From: Callipepla californica brunnescens
Taxonomy: Eukaryota > Chordata > Aves > Galliformes > Odontophoridae
DNA: 64,000 nucleotides
Assembly (NCBI GenBank): GCA_023055505.1
Contig: JALIRH010000036.1
Span: 2,480,001 to 2,544,000 of the forward strand
Direction: 5' to 3'
The notes beneath the pieces were generated by a model. The model saw only the letters and a program-made list of their open reading frames with translations. It was not told the origin of the DNA and ran no database searches. Positions 1-11,745 of the stretch are shown piece after piece. The translations under genes were made by a program, and so were the position numbers. Positions within the stretch are counted from its first letter, which is position 1. Each line of letters begins with the position of its first letter.

Positions 1-102
1 CCAAACCCTCCCGTCCAGCAATCCCACCTTCCAGAAGAGTCCGAAGCTCCGGAGCCGCTGTCTCGTGTCGGAGCTCCGGCATGCTTTGGGTTTGGGAGGA
101 AG
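1..102 (+). CDS. Partial coding exon, unrecognised protein (left end cut by window)
   Basis: All 34 codons in the frame beginning at base 1 are open, and the segment ends in AAG followed by a usable splice donor, GTAAAAG, at 103. The peptide begins PNPPVQQSHLPEE and ends in FGFGRK. It is rich in Pro, Glu and Ser, which suggests a disordered linker region. The exon ends on a codon boundary, and the next exon-like segment at 887 is open only when read from a codon boundary, so the two fit together without a stop. I see no domain and do not recognise the family. The start of this exon and of the protein lie outside the window. The frame stays open for about 100 bases beyond the donor, so the exact exon end is inferred from the donor and from the join. 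The segment could also be chance open sequence in GC-rich DNA; the evidence is the pairing with 887-1028. Confidence 0.45.
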
Positions 103-886
103 GTAAAAGTTCTCGTTCTTTCAATCTGCGCGTTTCTCCGTTTCCTCCGATGCAGGAAACGAAAGGGAAGTGTCTCAACTGTGTAGGGAGAGCAGGGAGA
201 GGGGTGAAACCTGTGGCAGAGGTGGAAATACATCCGAGGAGAGGAGGAAGAGGGACTTCTGCTGGCTGCCATTTGGACCGAAATCTGCGAGATTTTGTTT
301 GGTTCCCAGCTCAGCCTCGCGTTTGCCAAGTGACCTTTGACAAGTCACTTAATTAGCGTGTACCTTGCTAAACTGGAAATAATAATTCTTCCTTTGTCTG
401 GTGTGGTTCTGTGTGTAACGTGCCAGGGGTTGGGGAGCTGAGCTCCGTGCTGCCCACGGCTGTAACGTGGGCACCGATCCCCCACGAGGAGCGATGCGTC
501 GCGCTCTCACGTGTGCCGCGATGCTGGGCTGCCTGGGGGAAGCTTTCAGTAAGTGGCTTAGCACTGCAGGCTGCTGCTGCTGCCACTGCTTGACCTGGAT
601 TTTTCCCTGGGGAAAGTTGGAGCACACGGCCCACCGGGTGGTCTCCTGAGGGTCAGCCAGGGTGCCGTGGTCTCCGAGCTGCCGGCAACACGCTTGGGGT
701 GGGCACTGGGATGTTGGGCAGGGTGTGCAGTGCCTTGCTTTGCTGGGTGCTGTGAGCAGCCGAGGGCTGAGATCTGTGGGTGGCTGTGGCATTTGAGGGC
801 AGCGTCATTGCTTGTGCTCGTGATTCACCTGAGCTCTGGTACTGCTCGGTAGGGAATATTCATTTCCTTTTTGAATCTCTCCTCAG
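103..886 (+). other. Probable intron between the two left-edge exons
   Basis: The interval starts with GTAAAAG and ends with a good acceptor, a T/C-rich run and CTCCTCAG, just before 887. It holds a MIR-like relic at 325-405. The rest is GC-rich sequence with overlapping short open frames on both strands that do not look coding. Confidence 0.45.
325..405 (+). repeat. MIR-like SINE relic
   Basis: The segment reads AAGTGACCTTTGACAAGTCA, then a CACTTAA step, and later CTGGAAATAATAATTC. These match the order of the MIR core landmarks: a gtgacct-tgggcaagt-cacttaa block followed by a tgtaaaat-ggggataataat block. The orientation is the usual MIR sense direction. It is heavily diverged, as expected for an element older than the bird-mammal split. 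A masking run with an amniote repeat library would settle it. Confidence 0.5.
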
Positions 887-1028
887 GGCAAAGAGACTTC
901 ACCAAGTGAAGAGAAGCCATCAAATTCCTTGTCTTCACCTGGGTCTGCCTCCGAAACAAAGATCCTGACTTCTCTCCCCACTTTGTACACTGGAATGGAC
1001 CTTGAAGCCTGTGACTTCTCAGTGCAAG
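887..1028 (+). CDS. Internal coding exon, unrecognised Ser/Pro/Glu-rich protein
   Basis: A pyrimidine-rich tract and CTCCTCAG form a convincing acceptor just before 887, and CAAG followed by GTACTG gives a moderate donor at 1029. Between them one frame is open for 47 codons plus one base; the other two frames contain stops, so the coding phase is well determined. The peptide begins GKETSPSEEKPSNSLSSPGS and ends in DLEACDFSVQ. The first half is acidic, Ser- and Pro-rich and probably disordered; the second half is more hydrophobic and could be a short conserved motif. The length of 142 bases is typical of a vertebrate internal exon. It joins in frame to 1-102. The following exon must begin two bases into a codon. 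I do not recognise the family. Of all segments in the window this is the one most likely to be truly coding, because codon usage, splice sites and phase agree. Confidence 0.55.
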
Positions 1029-1294
1029 GTACTGACTTCTGATTGTTCTCTCCTCTCTGAAGGAGGACTAGAGTGGTTTTTGCTCTCCAGAGCCTCCACT
1101 CGAGTCCCTGAGAAACCTCTGGCCTATGAAGTTTGGAAGAAATGCTGAAAGTCGGTTTTTGGGTTGGAGGTGTATGATGGGTGGGGTTGGTTTGGCTTGA
1201 GCTGGCTTACAAGTGGCCTCGCTGCTCATTTCTGCATGGACATAGGAACCCACCTGGCACAGCAACACGCTGTCCCTTATCCAGCTCCTTCCAG

Positions 1295-1350
1295 TGAGCT
1301 GGTGGCAGTGCTCACAGCTAGCTAAGCGGGCTGCCGTGGGAGTCCCCTGG
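1295..1350 (+). other. Exon-like segment, phase-compatible with 887-1028
   Basis: It is preceded by a pyrimidine-rich acceptor ending CTCCTTCCAG and followed by a near-perfect donor, GTAAGTATT, at 1351. Its 56 bases complete the codon left open at 1028 and then give 18 open codons (the peptide ends AAVGVPW), finishing on a codon boundary. The peptide is not distinctive. The intron would be only 266 bases, which is acceptable in a compact avian gene. The splice sites are the best evidence; chance occurrence is quite possible. Confidence 0.25.
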
Positions 1351-2755
1351 GTAAGTATTGTGTGGGACAGTTTCTGATTGACTTGTCGCACCGAAGAAGA
1401 GGAGTTTGAGGACGTCTGTGGTCACGGTGGGAAACTCAGAAGAGTTTTGTGGGGGTGGAACTTTGTTTCTAAAAGCTTTTCTGCTTTCTTTACCGCTTGG
1501 CTCCCGTCGCAGCTTCTCTACAAAGAAAGGTATGGCAAAGCATGGCTTGGAAGAAAGCAGCTGTAGGGTAACAATAGAGAATAATGTGACTTTTCCCAGT
1601 GCTTTGAGGGTCTGGGAGATACCTGGTGATACTGCCATGCTGCTGCAGTTGGAAGGGGCTGAGAATCCTGGCAGTGCCTGGGCTGCGTATGGTGTTGTGT
1701 ATTGATCTAGGTGATCTTTTAAGATTGCTTTTAACCCAAAGCGTTCTGTGATCTCTAGGGTTGTGGTAATATTAGGGGCTGCCTCCGTGCTGTGCCCATT
1801 ATGGGTGGTGGTGTCTGAGTGAAGGTCTTCAACTCAAAGTGCCTGTAAAGAATGTGTATCATTGTGTTCTTCTGATTTTGCTGGTGTGCCATAAATGATA
1901 ACTGAGCAATGCAGTGTGCCCAGAGCTGCTGTGAGTCACAGATAAGGCTGAGACCTGGGCTGGAAGGATCAGGATGGAGGAACTGTATTGGCTGAGCAGG
2001 AAGGAAGAGGAGAAAAGTCACGGGGCTGAGATGTTGACCTGGGCCTTCGCTGTCCCTGTCCATCCTGTATGCGACACGGGAATTTACTCATGTTCTGAGT
2101 GTCCTATCATAAAGAGCAACAACCATGATCCTCTAAGGCTCAGCAGGGCTTAGTGCTTGCCACGTGCTCAGAGCCTACTGAACTGAGTGCTTCCAGCAAA
2201 CCTGCCAGTAAATGAAGTGTGCCGCAGGATGGGATACGGGCGAGTTGTGCCTTTCCACACCTTCCTTGTGCTGAAACTCCTCCAGGGTCTGGCATGCTTT
2301 ATTTGGACAGCTTGATTTTGAACTATTAATGTAGAGAACTCTGGCTTTTGTCCCTTTGTAAGCCACTCTAGTGCTTGTTCCCTTTTAGAGCAGTGGCATG
2401 TGTCCTGCCAGGCCTCCAGCATGAGAAGAGCTTCCCAGATTGGAGCTCTGCCCAAGGGAATGGGGGTGCTGGACTGTGAGGATCCTTGACGTTTTAAGAA
2501 ATAAGATACAGATTCTCAGATTTGAGTGCAGCAGGTGAGTTTTCTGTTATACATACCCATGTGGCTCTTCAGAGAGACCCCATAGGCAGGAGGAAGAAGG
2601 GAAAAGCTGATGTGGAAGCTGAGACAAGAGCCAGGGGCAGGACACGGTATCAGGAATTCCTAAAGTGAACCTTAAGATTTGGGCTCTTGTAGATCAGTGA
2701 TCCATGGTGATGTTTGCGTTCTCCTAACAGCGACTGCTGCTTTGTTTGTATGCAG

Positions 2756-3195
2756 TTGTGTCCTTCCGGGGCTGCTTTCTGGGAGACAGCAGCTCATTAA
2801 AGACAACAGAAATATTTCCCTGAACTCCAGCTGTTTCATGAGGTTCCCCTTGTTCTACGGGCATCACTCCATTGAAGGGAGATGCTCCGAGCCTCTCAGG
2901 CATGTGGCTTTGTGATCGCTCGTGCTCTGGACCAGAAATCCCTGTGTTCCACTCTTCAGCCCTGGAGCAAGTTGTATGGCTTCTACTTTCAAAACAAGCT
3001 CAATTGACTTTGGGCAGTGGAGGCTGTGTGCATGTTCTCCAGAGCCCGTCCCTAGGCTCTGCTCGCTGTTTCACTTTCTGTTTATGAGCACACACTGGCT
3101 GCACAGTGTTACAGCTGGAAGGGCTGGTAGGGATTTTTTCTTGTTCACTTGATGGAGTAGTCGTATATGCAGAATAAAAATGTAGATAGGTCCAT
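2756..3195 (+). other. Possible terminal exon with 3' UTR
   Basis: After the acceptor-like TTTGTTTGTATGCAG, the frame needed to continue from 1028 stays open for 21 codons and stops at TGA 2821-2823. A polyadenylation signal AATAAA lies at 3173-3178. An alternative acceptor, CTCCTAACAG, lies just upstream. The tail peptide is short and unrecognised, and AATAAA occurs often by chance, so this is only one of several possible continuations of the left-edge gene. Confidence 0.18.
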
Positions 3196-3199
3196 GGAA

Positions 3200-6100
3200 A
3201 AAATGATTAGAAATACCAGTTCGAATTTGCAAAGTGTTTCCCCGTGCTTCAGTCTGGTAGCAAACATAAATGTGGGGGTTAGCTTGGGCTGAGGGTGTTG
3301 CTGTGCTGGGATCTGGGAGGTGGGAGCGCTGCCTTCCTCGGAGCTGGGCTGGGGAATACGAAACAGCCTTGCAAAATCGTTGTGGAAATTTACCTGCCTG
3401 TGTATGAAATCAGCTTGCCTGCCTTTGCCAGGAGGAGTTTAGCTTGCCCATTAAAATATACATCTATTTATGTATTACTTGTTCTGTGAGAGAGAATTTT
3501 CCCAGGCAGTTACAAAACTCAGTCTAGACTGCAACGTGTGGCATCTGGTGGTAACATGCCACGTCCCCGTATCTGAACGCGCTATCTGCTGTAGTGCTCT
3601 GCCTGGGAGTTGGTCGCCCAGACCTGGACTGTGGCAAGGTGCAGTCTGAGCAGCCTGACCCGGCTCTGTCCGTGGCAGTGTGACCGCTGCTGTGCCCGTC
3701 CTGCGGTGCTGGGCTGCCACGGACCATGGGGGCTGTGGTTCTTGAGCAGAACACTTCAGTGAGGTGGAGAGGGAGGATGCTCGAAGCCTGTCTGGGCTAA
3801 GAGCAGGGTTGTCACATCCATCTGCTCAGGCCCTGACGAGCAGCTGATCCATATTGTTAACATATTGCCTGCCATATGGGCTAGCTCAGCTCTCCAGGAA
3901 CGCTTGGGAGACCTGACCTCTAGTGTGACAAGATGTGAGCGTGAAGGACGGGTTGACAACAGCCCTTGGGTCTCAGAGTGTGAAACCGCGCTTCAGCCAC
4001 TTCCGCCGCCTCTCCCTGCGCACGCTCTGCGGTGCCTCTCTCCCTCCGCTCTCTCCGAGGGTTTTCTCCTCCCTCCCTGTTTTCCGCATCCCTGGTCTGC
4101 ACTAGATCAATGACCTTCACTCGTAACCAGACTGGACAGTTCTGACTCTCTCCCCCGGGCCTTCGATCAGATGTTTGGTTGGCGGCTGTGGGAAGCGGAA
4201 CGGGGGAAGTGGAAGGAGGGCAGCGTGCCCGTGGGGCTGTCCTGGCCACGGGACGGGGACCTGATCCCCGTGCTCCTTAGCTCACTGCTCTCTGGGGTGT
4301 TGGTGAGCCTGGTGCAGCCTCCAGATGGAGGGCTGGATCAAGCACACGCATCTACCTGAGTTGAAAAGGCCCAGAGGTTGAGGGCAGGGCCTCGGTTTGC
4401 ACTTCCAGCAGCGCACACGAAGGGCGATCGTTGACTGCACGGGGCGGGAGGTGAGGAGGTCCTGCAGCAAGGAGCCAGAGGAGCTCACGTGTGTGGGTGC
4501 ATGCAGCAGCTTAGCCCTAAAGAAGCCCAGTGCTTAAGTGAGGGCAGGCAGCCCGTCACACAGCAGGCCATGCTGCCCCGAAAACGCAGGTGGAAAAAAG
4601 ATGGGGCTGAGCCAGGTCTTCCTGCATTCTGGCTTTGCTTGCATTGCCATCTCTTTCTCAAGGCTTCTTGCCTTCGCACCCCAACTTCAGGGAGATTAAA
4701 TCATGGTGCTGTGAAAGCAAGAGTGAGTTTTGATTCGCTGGGGTCAGGATTTCAGCTCTGGTTCCTCAGGAGAGGACCGTGGTGTGCTCAGTCTCGTACC
4801 CTTTGGCTCAGTCGTACCTGCGGGTGCGACTCGTTGCTTTGTCCCGCAGGAAGGAGCTGCCTTCCTACCCGCCTGTTCTGTGGAAGTTGGTATCTTCAAA
4901 AAGCTGTGACTTCACCCTGCTGCTCTTCATGCAGGTTTTAGATGTCTTAGGTGCTTTTATCACTCTCCTTCCTCATCTGCCTGCCGTCGCAGTGAGCGTT
5001 AATAGTGTTTATTTGTAGAGAGGAGCCCACTGAGGTATTGCAAAACAAAAACACAGTGATGAGTCTTGGTTTATTTACTCAAGCGTCAGTGATATAACAA
5101 ACCTGATTTTATGCTAATAATGACTCAGAAGCAGAGCTGGGAGGAGAAGCCAGATCTCCTGATTCCTTTTAACCATCTGACAGCATTTCTTCCTATCCTT
5201 GCCAGATCCCACAGCAGTTTTCAGCTGGGCTGCGGGCAGATATTTTTGGGCACCTCAAGGAGACAGGCAGATCAGAGATTGCTGGCTCTCAGGGCTCTGC
5301 TTTTAGGGCCATCTTTGCTCTGTAGGGATTCAGGGCCATCACCTGCCCAGCATGTGCCAAAGGGATGCTGACCCACCAGGATCCCTCAAGCTTGGAAAGC
5401 ATTGGAGCCATCAGCGTGAAGGATGCACATGAGTGCATGGGGGAAGTGTGTGTTCAGAATGTCCTTCTTGGAAATCTGTTGATAAAATGGGGAAAAAAAA
5501 AAAGTGAAAAATGAGTAAAAAAAGTGAATGGGATCTCTTCTCTGAAGTCTTCCACCAGGGTTCATTCCAGAGCTGCTGCTCAGCCTGTGGGGCAGGGCTG
5601 CAGGTGAGGCTTATCTCACTGCTTGAGTTGAATATGGAAAAGCTGTTTTAGCATATTGCCTCTGACAAATAATGTATTAATGCTGGGGCTTTTTTTTGTT
5701 GTTGTTGTTGTTGCTGCAGTTATATATTAACCAGTAAGAGCCACAGGTAAGCCATCTGCTGATGTAAAGCAGCAGAGCTGCGTTTCCAGCCAGCAGGAGG
5801 ATCCTGATTTCTGCCAGGGTGGTTTATGGTCTGTCCTAGTGTCTTTCTTGGGATTCTTGCTGAGTTTGTCTTAGCTGTACATTAATAGAAGGTACACGAA
5901 AAAAGAGGAGAGGACAAACTAAGGTGAGCTGGAAAGTAAAATGAGCAAACAGTATTGCTAGCCTTGTCCTTCCAGAAGTCAAAAGCTGCTCCCCCCCCTC
6001 CTCCCCCAGTTAGAAGATTTAGTAATACCGAGACTTCTGTGTGTTTGGGATGTGCTGAGATCACATTTCAGGTTGCTGTGCCCTGCTGAGTGGGACAGTG

Positions 6101-6480
6101 GGGCTGAGCACTCTCCATATATTGTATGAAGCAAAAGTCTTACGGAACTTTCAAGATCTCAGGGTTTAAGAAAACCACTGAGCACTGCAAGGTTGGCAAG
6201 AGGTGGCCCCTGGAAGCAGTCCCTGTGTCCTCTCCTCTCTGCCTGCTCCTTGCTCATTCCCACTGTGCTGCTTTTTATGGGTTCACCAGAAAGGAGAGGA
6301 GATTTTTCTTTCCCTTGTTTGCTTCACTCCATTACTCCCATCTGTTCCTCCAGGCCGTCAGTCCCTTTGTTTTTTTGGAGTCCTGCAGATCTGGGCTCTC
6401 TGGGATGCTCTTCTGGACGGGGCTGTGTGGGAAGGAGGTCTGATTCGCAGGGCTGGGGGCAACGTGCCTCTTCAAATTAA
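3200..6480. other. Non-coding interval, no feature except microsatellites
   Basis: Moderately GC-rich sequence with scattered short open frames on both strands and no domain, strong splice pairing or clear repeat family. It contains an A-rich patch near 5,490-5,525, a GTT repeat at 5,698-5,713 and C-rich runs near 5,990. It could be intronic or intergenic. Confidence 0.5.
5693..5713. repeat. (GTT)n microsatellite
   Basis: A run of T leads into five GTT units inside an otherwise AT-rich stretch (5,640-5,740). Confidence 0.85.
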
Positions 6481-6895
6481 TCAGAGTTTTCTCCTCCAGA
6501 AATGCTAATGGGGGAAAAGCAATTAAAGCAGCCTGTTTTTTATTAAGTAATCTGTGTTAAGAGCTTGTAATGAAGTTTAGTGCCGTTGTGACTCGATATT
6601 TCAGCTTCACCGGTTTGAGTCAAAACAATCCAAAGTGGGAAGGGAGTGAGGAGGTGAGCTCCGGTATCGCTTCTGCTCCTCACAGCCCTCCCCATGCAGT
6701 GGAGGGGGGGATCCCCTCGCTCCTCTTCCCCCAGGAGAAGGGGACTTGCTTCCAGCCCCACACCTCCGAGCAGCTTCCTGAAGCACCTCTGGCAGCTGGA
6801 GAAGTTTCAGCAGCCACAGGGTGAGGGAGGGATGGAGCTTGCAGCCCTGTGAGCACAGCTCAGCTGGGAGGTGAGCGGCGTGGGGGAGCTCTGCT

Positions 6896-6918
6896 CTTCC
6901 TCCTCCTCCTCCTCCTCC
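6896..6918. repeat. (TCC)n microsatellite
   Basis: Seven consecutive TCC units in a CT-rich stretch. Confidence 0.85.
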
Positions 6919-6999
6919 CACCCTAGGAGGCAGGAGGAAAAAGGGGTGATATCCCTTTAACGATGACACGCCAAGCCTCTGCCGTCCTGTTTTATCTGA

Positions 7000-7330
7000 A
7001 GTCCAACCGCATGTTGTTCCAGGGCCGATCCGCTTTAGCTAATTAATAATCTGACAGGAGCCACCCAAGGGATTAGCTGCTGAGACGAGCCAGGCCAAAC
7101 CCCCAGCAAATGAGCCCCGTGCTCCCTGGGGACGCAGAGGTGACTTTGGGGGGCAGGGGGCTGCGCTGCGCGCGGTGGGGTGACGAGGCCCTGCAGGGGA
7201 TTTATGGCAGCCGGGAGGGCGAAGGGGGAGGCGAGGGGTGACAATTTATGAGATGTAAACTAATAAATCAGTTGGTTGAGGAGGGGAGAGGGGGAGCACC
7301 AAATTGAAAGACGGCGCCTTAAAGGAGCAG
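7000..7330. promoter_or_regulatory. Candidate regulatory islands (two short AT-rich blocks)
   Basis: Two AT-rich blocks, about 7,005-7,085 (TAGCTAATTAATAATCTGAC) and 7,240-7,290 (TTTATGAGATGTAAACTAAT), sit in GC-rich sequence. Both carry homeodomain-type cores. They flank a G-rich segment. They are the leftmost members of the series of similar islands that fills the window. Confidence 0.28.
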
Positions 7331-8529
7331 TGTGAAGTGGTGGTGCTCCTCAGGAGGAGGTGGCCAGCTCTGTGATCAGAAGAGCCTGGCATCAGTACGT
7401 GGTGAGGGCATGCTGCTGCTGCACACTGACCCATCGTCACTCAGGACATCTGCTGGCGTGGTCCTGCTGCACCCTCCAGTGATGTCCTCCACCGTTTGCT
7501 TCCCTGCTGCTGGAGGGGCAGGAGAAGAGGAGCTGCTGTTAGCAGAGCAGTCTGAAGGCAGGAAGCAATAGGCTGTCTTCTCCAGATTTGTCTCTTTGGT
7601 GGATCTTCAGGCACCAACCGGGCCTGGAGTTGGCTCCTGACATAAGAGCTTGTGTTTGCTCTGCAGGCTGGGGGAGGCCCGAGATGCACTGATGGTGGAT
7701 GTCCACTTGGGATGTGCCTGCTGGGTAGAGCAGCAGCCTTGGGCATGGCTTTTCTCCGCCTCTGACCAGTCCCAAAGGCGTTGTCTGTTGCAGGTCCCTG
7801 TGCTGCCTTGCAGCCTCCTAGGCTGGGGCTGCTGAGTGTACGTACCCAGTCCTCCATTCTCTCTAGGGACTGCTTTAATGCAAATTGCAGTGCATGGTGG
7901 GATTTCCAGAAGCCGCCTTAGGGAGATCAGTAATCCACTCCCCACAGCGGTGCCAGACACGAGCTAATGGAGGGCGACCTGGATGAGGTCTCTGCAACCC
8001 TGGAGCAAGCCCCAAACCCTTGCCAAGGGCTGTGCTCCAAGGGGCCGTGGGGCCAGGAGCACAGTGGGGCTGTGGGGCAGCCCTGGGAGCCGGGTGTGCT
8101 CCTCCTGCCCCATCCCAGCCCCGCAGGCAGCCCAGCGCAGGCTCTGGGAACGCCCCATTGCCAAAGGGACCTGGGCTCTTGTGGGAGCTGCTCTGGGGGG
8201 AGCTGAGCCGGTGGGGCGACTGCATTAAGCAAACAGAACCCATCCGACTTCTTCTTTTACATATCTCCATCTCGAGAGTTATCTCACAGGGTCCCTAACC
8301 GCCTGCTGTGATCTTGGAAGGGTTGGTTCCCCATCCCACTGGGGCTGCTGCAGTGGGTCGCAGCCACTGGAAACCTCTCCCTGCCCTCCCACGGGTGCTG
8401 CCTGTCCCATCCCGGTCCCGGACGTGTGGAGGCCGTGCTGCCATTGCGTAGTCACATCTGCTCATGCACGCAGCCGCGGTTTGGCCTCTCTCCTGCAGAG
8501 CCGCCGATGGCCCACGCTGCCTCCTGACC
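7331..8529. other. GC-rich non-coding interval
   Basis: Overlapping short open frames on both strands, CTGC-rich low-complexity wording and no credible exon. Nothing further is supported. Confidence 0.5.
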
Positions 8530-8690
8530 AACATCATTAGTGCGGGTATTTATATTTCATTAACAACATTAAGCCAAAATGGTATTAAAAGCAACACCAA
8601 TGATAAATAGCTTATTAATAAACAGGGAACCGGCTGCACCACGCGCAAATTCAATCCCTTCCTGAACGTGGCTCCCGCCACTAAAACCAG
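8530..8690. promoter_or_regulatory. Candidate conserved non-coding element
   Basis: A sharply bounded AT-rich island containing TATTTATATTTCATTAACAA, TTAAGCC and CTTATTAATAAACA. TAATAAACA resembles a homeodomain core beside a forkhead half-site. GC-rich sequence resumes on both sides. The call rests on composition and motifs only. Confidence 0.38.
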
Positions 8691-8699
8691 GCACTTAAC

Positions 8700-11600
8700 T
8701 CCTGCTCTTCTGGGGGAAACTGAAGGGTGCTTTGGGGGGCTGGGGGCACAGCACTGTGCTGCTGGGGGAAAGGGGCCCATCTCCCCGAGTGCTTTGCACT
8801 GCTGGGTGCGTGTGGCTGCTGCTGTGCTTGTTGTGTGATGCAGAGGGCAGGAGATGTAGGAGCAGAGAGGTGTCCAAGTGAGTGTCTGCCTTGCTGTGCC
8901 CTGCGTCCTTGCCTTGGCACTGCCACGGTGTGTCCTGGTGATCTCCGAGGACCAACAGCCCTGTCCTCGCCGTTCCCTGCATGTTTATTTTAGGGATTAA
9001 GAATGTGAAAAATGTGGCTTTTCTTGTAAGCTTGTCAGTCAGTTTATTTTTATTTTTTTGTTTTTGTTTGCCCCCAACTCCTTACGCTCTGAAACGACTT
9101 CCCATGCTCCTGCCCCACCCTAAGTACAAAAGCTCTTTTATTGTTCTTCCTGCTCCTTCTTTCAGCAATAAATTAATTGCCTCAGAAACTTGGATGACTT
9201 TAGAGTCGGAGGCTCTCTCACACCGCCCTGGGTTTTTAGGAGAGGTTCCCTCCCCAGGTGCAACGCCTTCCCATTGGGGAGGATGTGGTGTCGGGCTTTG
9301 CTGTGCTGCTGCATCCTTGCATTCTGGCACTGCCCTGCTCCCAACTTCAGGTGGCCGTGTTCACCTGCGCTGCTCTGCAGTGCACACCTTGCTGGCTCAG
9401 GTTGCAGTGTTGCAGGTGTAGCACGGTAACTGCACAGTCTCCCTCTGCTTGTTGCCTTGCTCACCTTTCTGTTTGCGTCGTGCAAGCCCTTCAAATGAAG
9501 AGCGAGTCCTCTGTCCCAGCCTGGCTGTGTGGGAATGTTGTCTTGCAACCAGCGTGGCACTAGGCAGCACTGTGCCTGGCAGCAGTGAGCCTGAGCATAG
9601 GGTTGGAGGTGCAGCTGGGACTCACCTGCCTCCTCATCTTGTCCTGAGGTCCCTTGCTACAGAGCGGACACAGGTGGGGTGGGGAGGGAGCAGAAGTCTG
9701 AAGAGCGCTTGGGACTCATCGCCATGACCTGTGTGTTGCATGCACTCCTACAAGATGGAGAGCAGCTTAATTACAGAAGGTGCTCTGTGTTGTGTTTTTT
9801 TATCGGCTGTTTGTGTGTCAGCTCACCATCGATTGCATGTGTCCTGCATTCCACCTTGCTTCTGGGGCTTGGATGGGGATAGCACGGGGTTGTTTTGGTG
9901 CCAGGGTTTCTTGGGATAGGCAGAGCCACGACCCAGATGCTAGGGGCATCTGGGTGACCCTGGGCTGTGCTGTGGGTGGGGGCTGCCTCCCCCAGCACAG
10001 TGCCCATCTCCAGCACTGTGCCAGCACCGTGAGCTGCTGCTCTGTCGTAGCTCTCCGTGGAGCGTCTTCCCTTGAAAGGAATTTTAATCAAACTTGACTG
10101 AGGAGTGCTGAAAAACACGAGGAAGTAATTAGAAATATGAATTTACTGCCTGCTGGAGTACCTCCCTCTCTGTTTGCGTTGTGCCTCTGTTTGCCCGCGT
10201 TCCCTTCTGTTAGCAGTGCATTCTTCAACCCTCCTCCACCTCTGTCGTGTCCGAACCGCGTCCGTCAGATTTGTGACCCTCGGATTGCGGTGTGGGCGGC
10301 TCTGCAGCCGTCGCCCTCCCCTGCAAGGCAGCGTGGAGCCACAGGACAGTCCCAGGAGGAAGTTGCAGGTTCCCTGAAGGAAATTGGCTGGAACAGCCGC
10401 CCCGATTGTCTGTGATTTCCCAGCTAGATAGGCCCCAGGGGAAGGGGTAGGCAGGAGCAGGGTGGAATCAGCCTGGAAGCGAGGATGGGCCGGATGCTTC
10501 CTCCATACAGCGCTGCTTTTTGATTCAGGCACTTTGGGGTTCTCACGCATGAAACCTTTATTCTGGGAGCACTGTGAGCGCAGTGGGCTCACAACCATAT
10601 CCCAACAAAGGTCACAGGCCCTTTGCTCCGGGCTTTTACTCACTGCTTCCAGTTCTTGTGTCCTCTGGTTGTGCCGTGGCTGTGCCTGGGCCCCTTCTGC
10701 TAAGCCCTCTGCAGAAGGCAGTGAGGAGAGCTGAGTGCCTCCAAACCCTGTCTGATTGCCATGGGCAGGGATTGAAGGGCAAGGTGTGAGCTGTGGGTGA
10801 GGAGGAGCTCAGCTCTCTAGCACTGCTCCTTTCCTCTGCATCTTCTTAAGGAGAAACAGCTGGCAAGCTTCTGGGGACCTGGGACCAGCATGTCCCAGGA
10901 TGCAGCATGCACAGGGATTGGGGAGGGCTCTCAATTTGCAGGTGGAATTTAGCAAAAAACGGGTACATTGGTTCCTCTGGATGACCATTCAGCAGATTAA
11001 AGAACAAGCTCCTTCCAAGCTGTCCCTGTTCCTGTGTGAGAGCTGGGGCTGGCGGGGCTGCAGCCCCCATGTTCCTTGGCCAGGCTCTCATGGTTGGGCA
11101 GCAAAAAGCAAGCAGCCCCAAATGCTGCTCCCAGATCTGCTGTCGGAACAGCTGCCTTGGCCTTACCCCGGCTGTTCAGTGAGGAGGGGAGGTGGGGGGA
11201 TCACAGGCATGCTCCTGGGATCCCCTCTTAAACTCTCGTTTTCCTGTAACCTCTTTGTTTTTTTGGCTAATTAAAGACTCGGAACAGTTTTCAGCCTGTG
11301 GGGTTTCTTTTATTTGGTTCCTCAGCAATTAACTTTTTTACTGAGCAAAGTTTTGACAGAGCTGGGTCAGATCTGGGGGCCCACGTCTTGGTTTAAGCTT
11401 TCATCTCTGCTCTCCGCAGCCCTGTGAATCCGTGCCCTTTGCATCCCTTTGGTCCCAGTGGCACCTCCTCTTCCTGCAGGGACAGTGCCATCCACCTTCG
11501 TGCTTTCTCCTTTGCTTTCCCTCTCCCTAAGCTCCATCTTAGGGGACAGTGCAGTCAGGAGCTGCTGTGTGCACAGGTGTGGATGGAGGTGTTGGCACTG

Positions 11601-11700
11601 CTGCCCTCAGCAGCACCACATTGTCCATCCATCCTCTGCTGCCCATGTGCTGCACTGCACGATTGTCATCCATCCAGCAGCTCTTCAACACGCAGGAATC
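8700..11700. other. GC-rich non-coding interval, few landmarks
   Basis: No exon or repeat is supported. Slightly AT-rich patches at about 9,130-9,210 (includes AATAAATTAATTG) and 11,225-11,365 (GGCTAATTAAAGAC and CAGCAATTAACTT) could be weak regulatory islands. CTGC-rich short open frames dominate the rest. Confidence 0.45.
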
Positions 11701-11708
11701 ACTAACTT

Positions 11709-11710
11709 TA

Positions 11711-11741
<31 letters not shown>

Positions 11742-11745
11742 TAAG
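11709..11745. repeat. (TA)n microsatellite followed by poly-T
   Basis: About twelve TA units run directly into about nine T residues. It is likely polymorphic in length. Confidence 0.9.

Noticed and set aside
81..356. 91-codon + strand frame starting at 81
   Set aside because: It overlaps the first exon in another frame and runs through the donor and the MIR-like relic; the frame from base 1 fits the splice pairing better.
9160..9175. AATAAA-type signals at several places (about 9,165, 12,168, 13,915 and 16,600) as gene ends
   Set aside because: They lie in AT-rich islands without upstream terminal exons; the hexamer is frequent by chance there.
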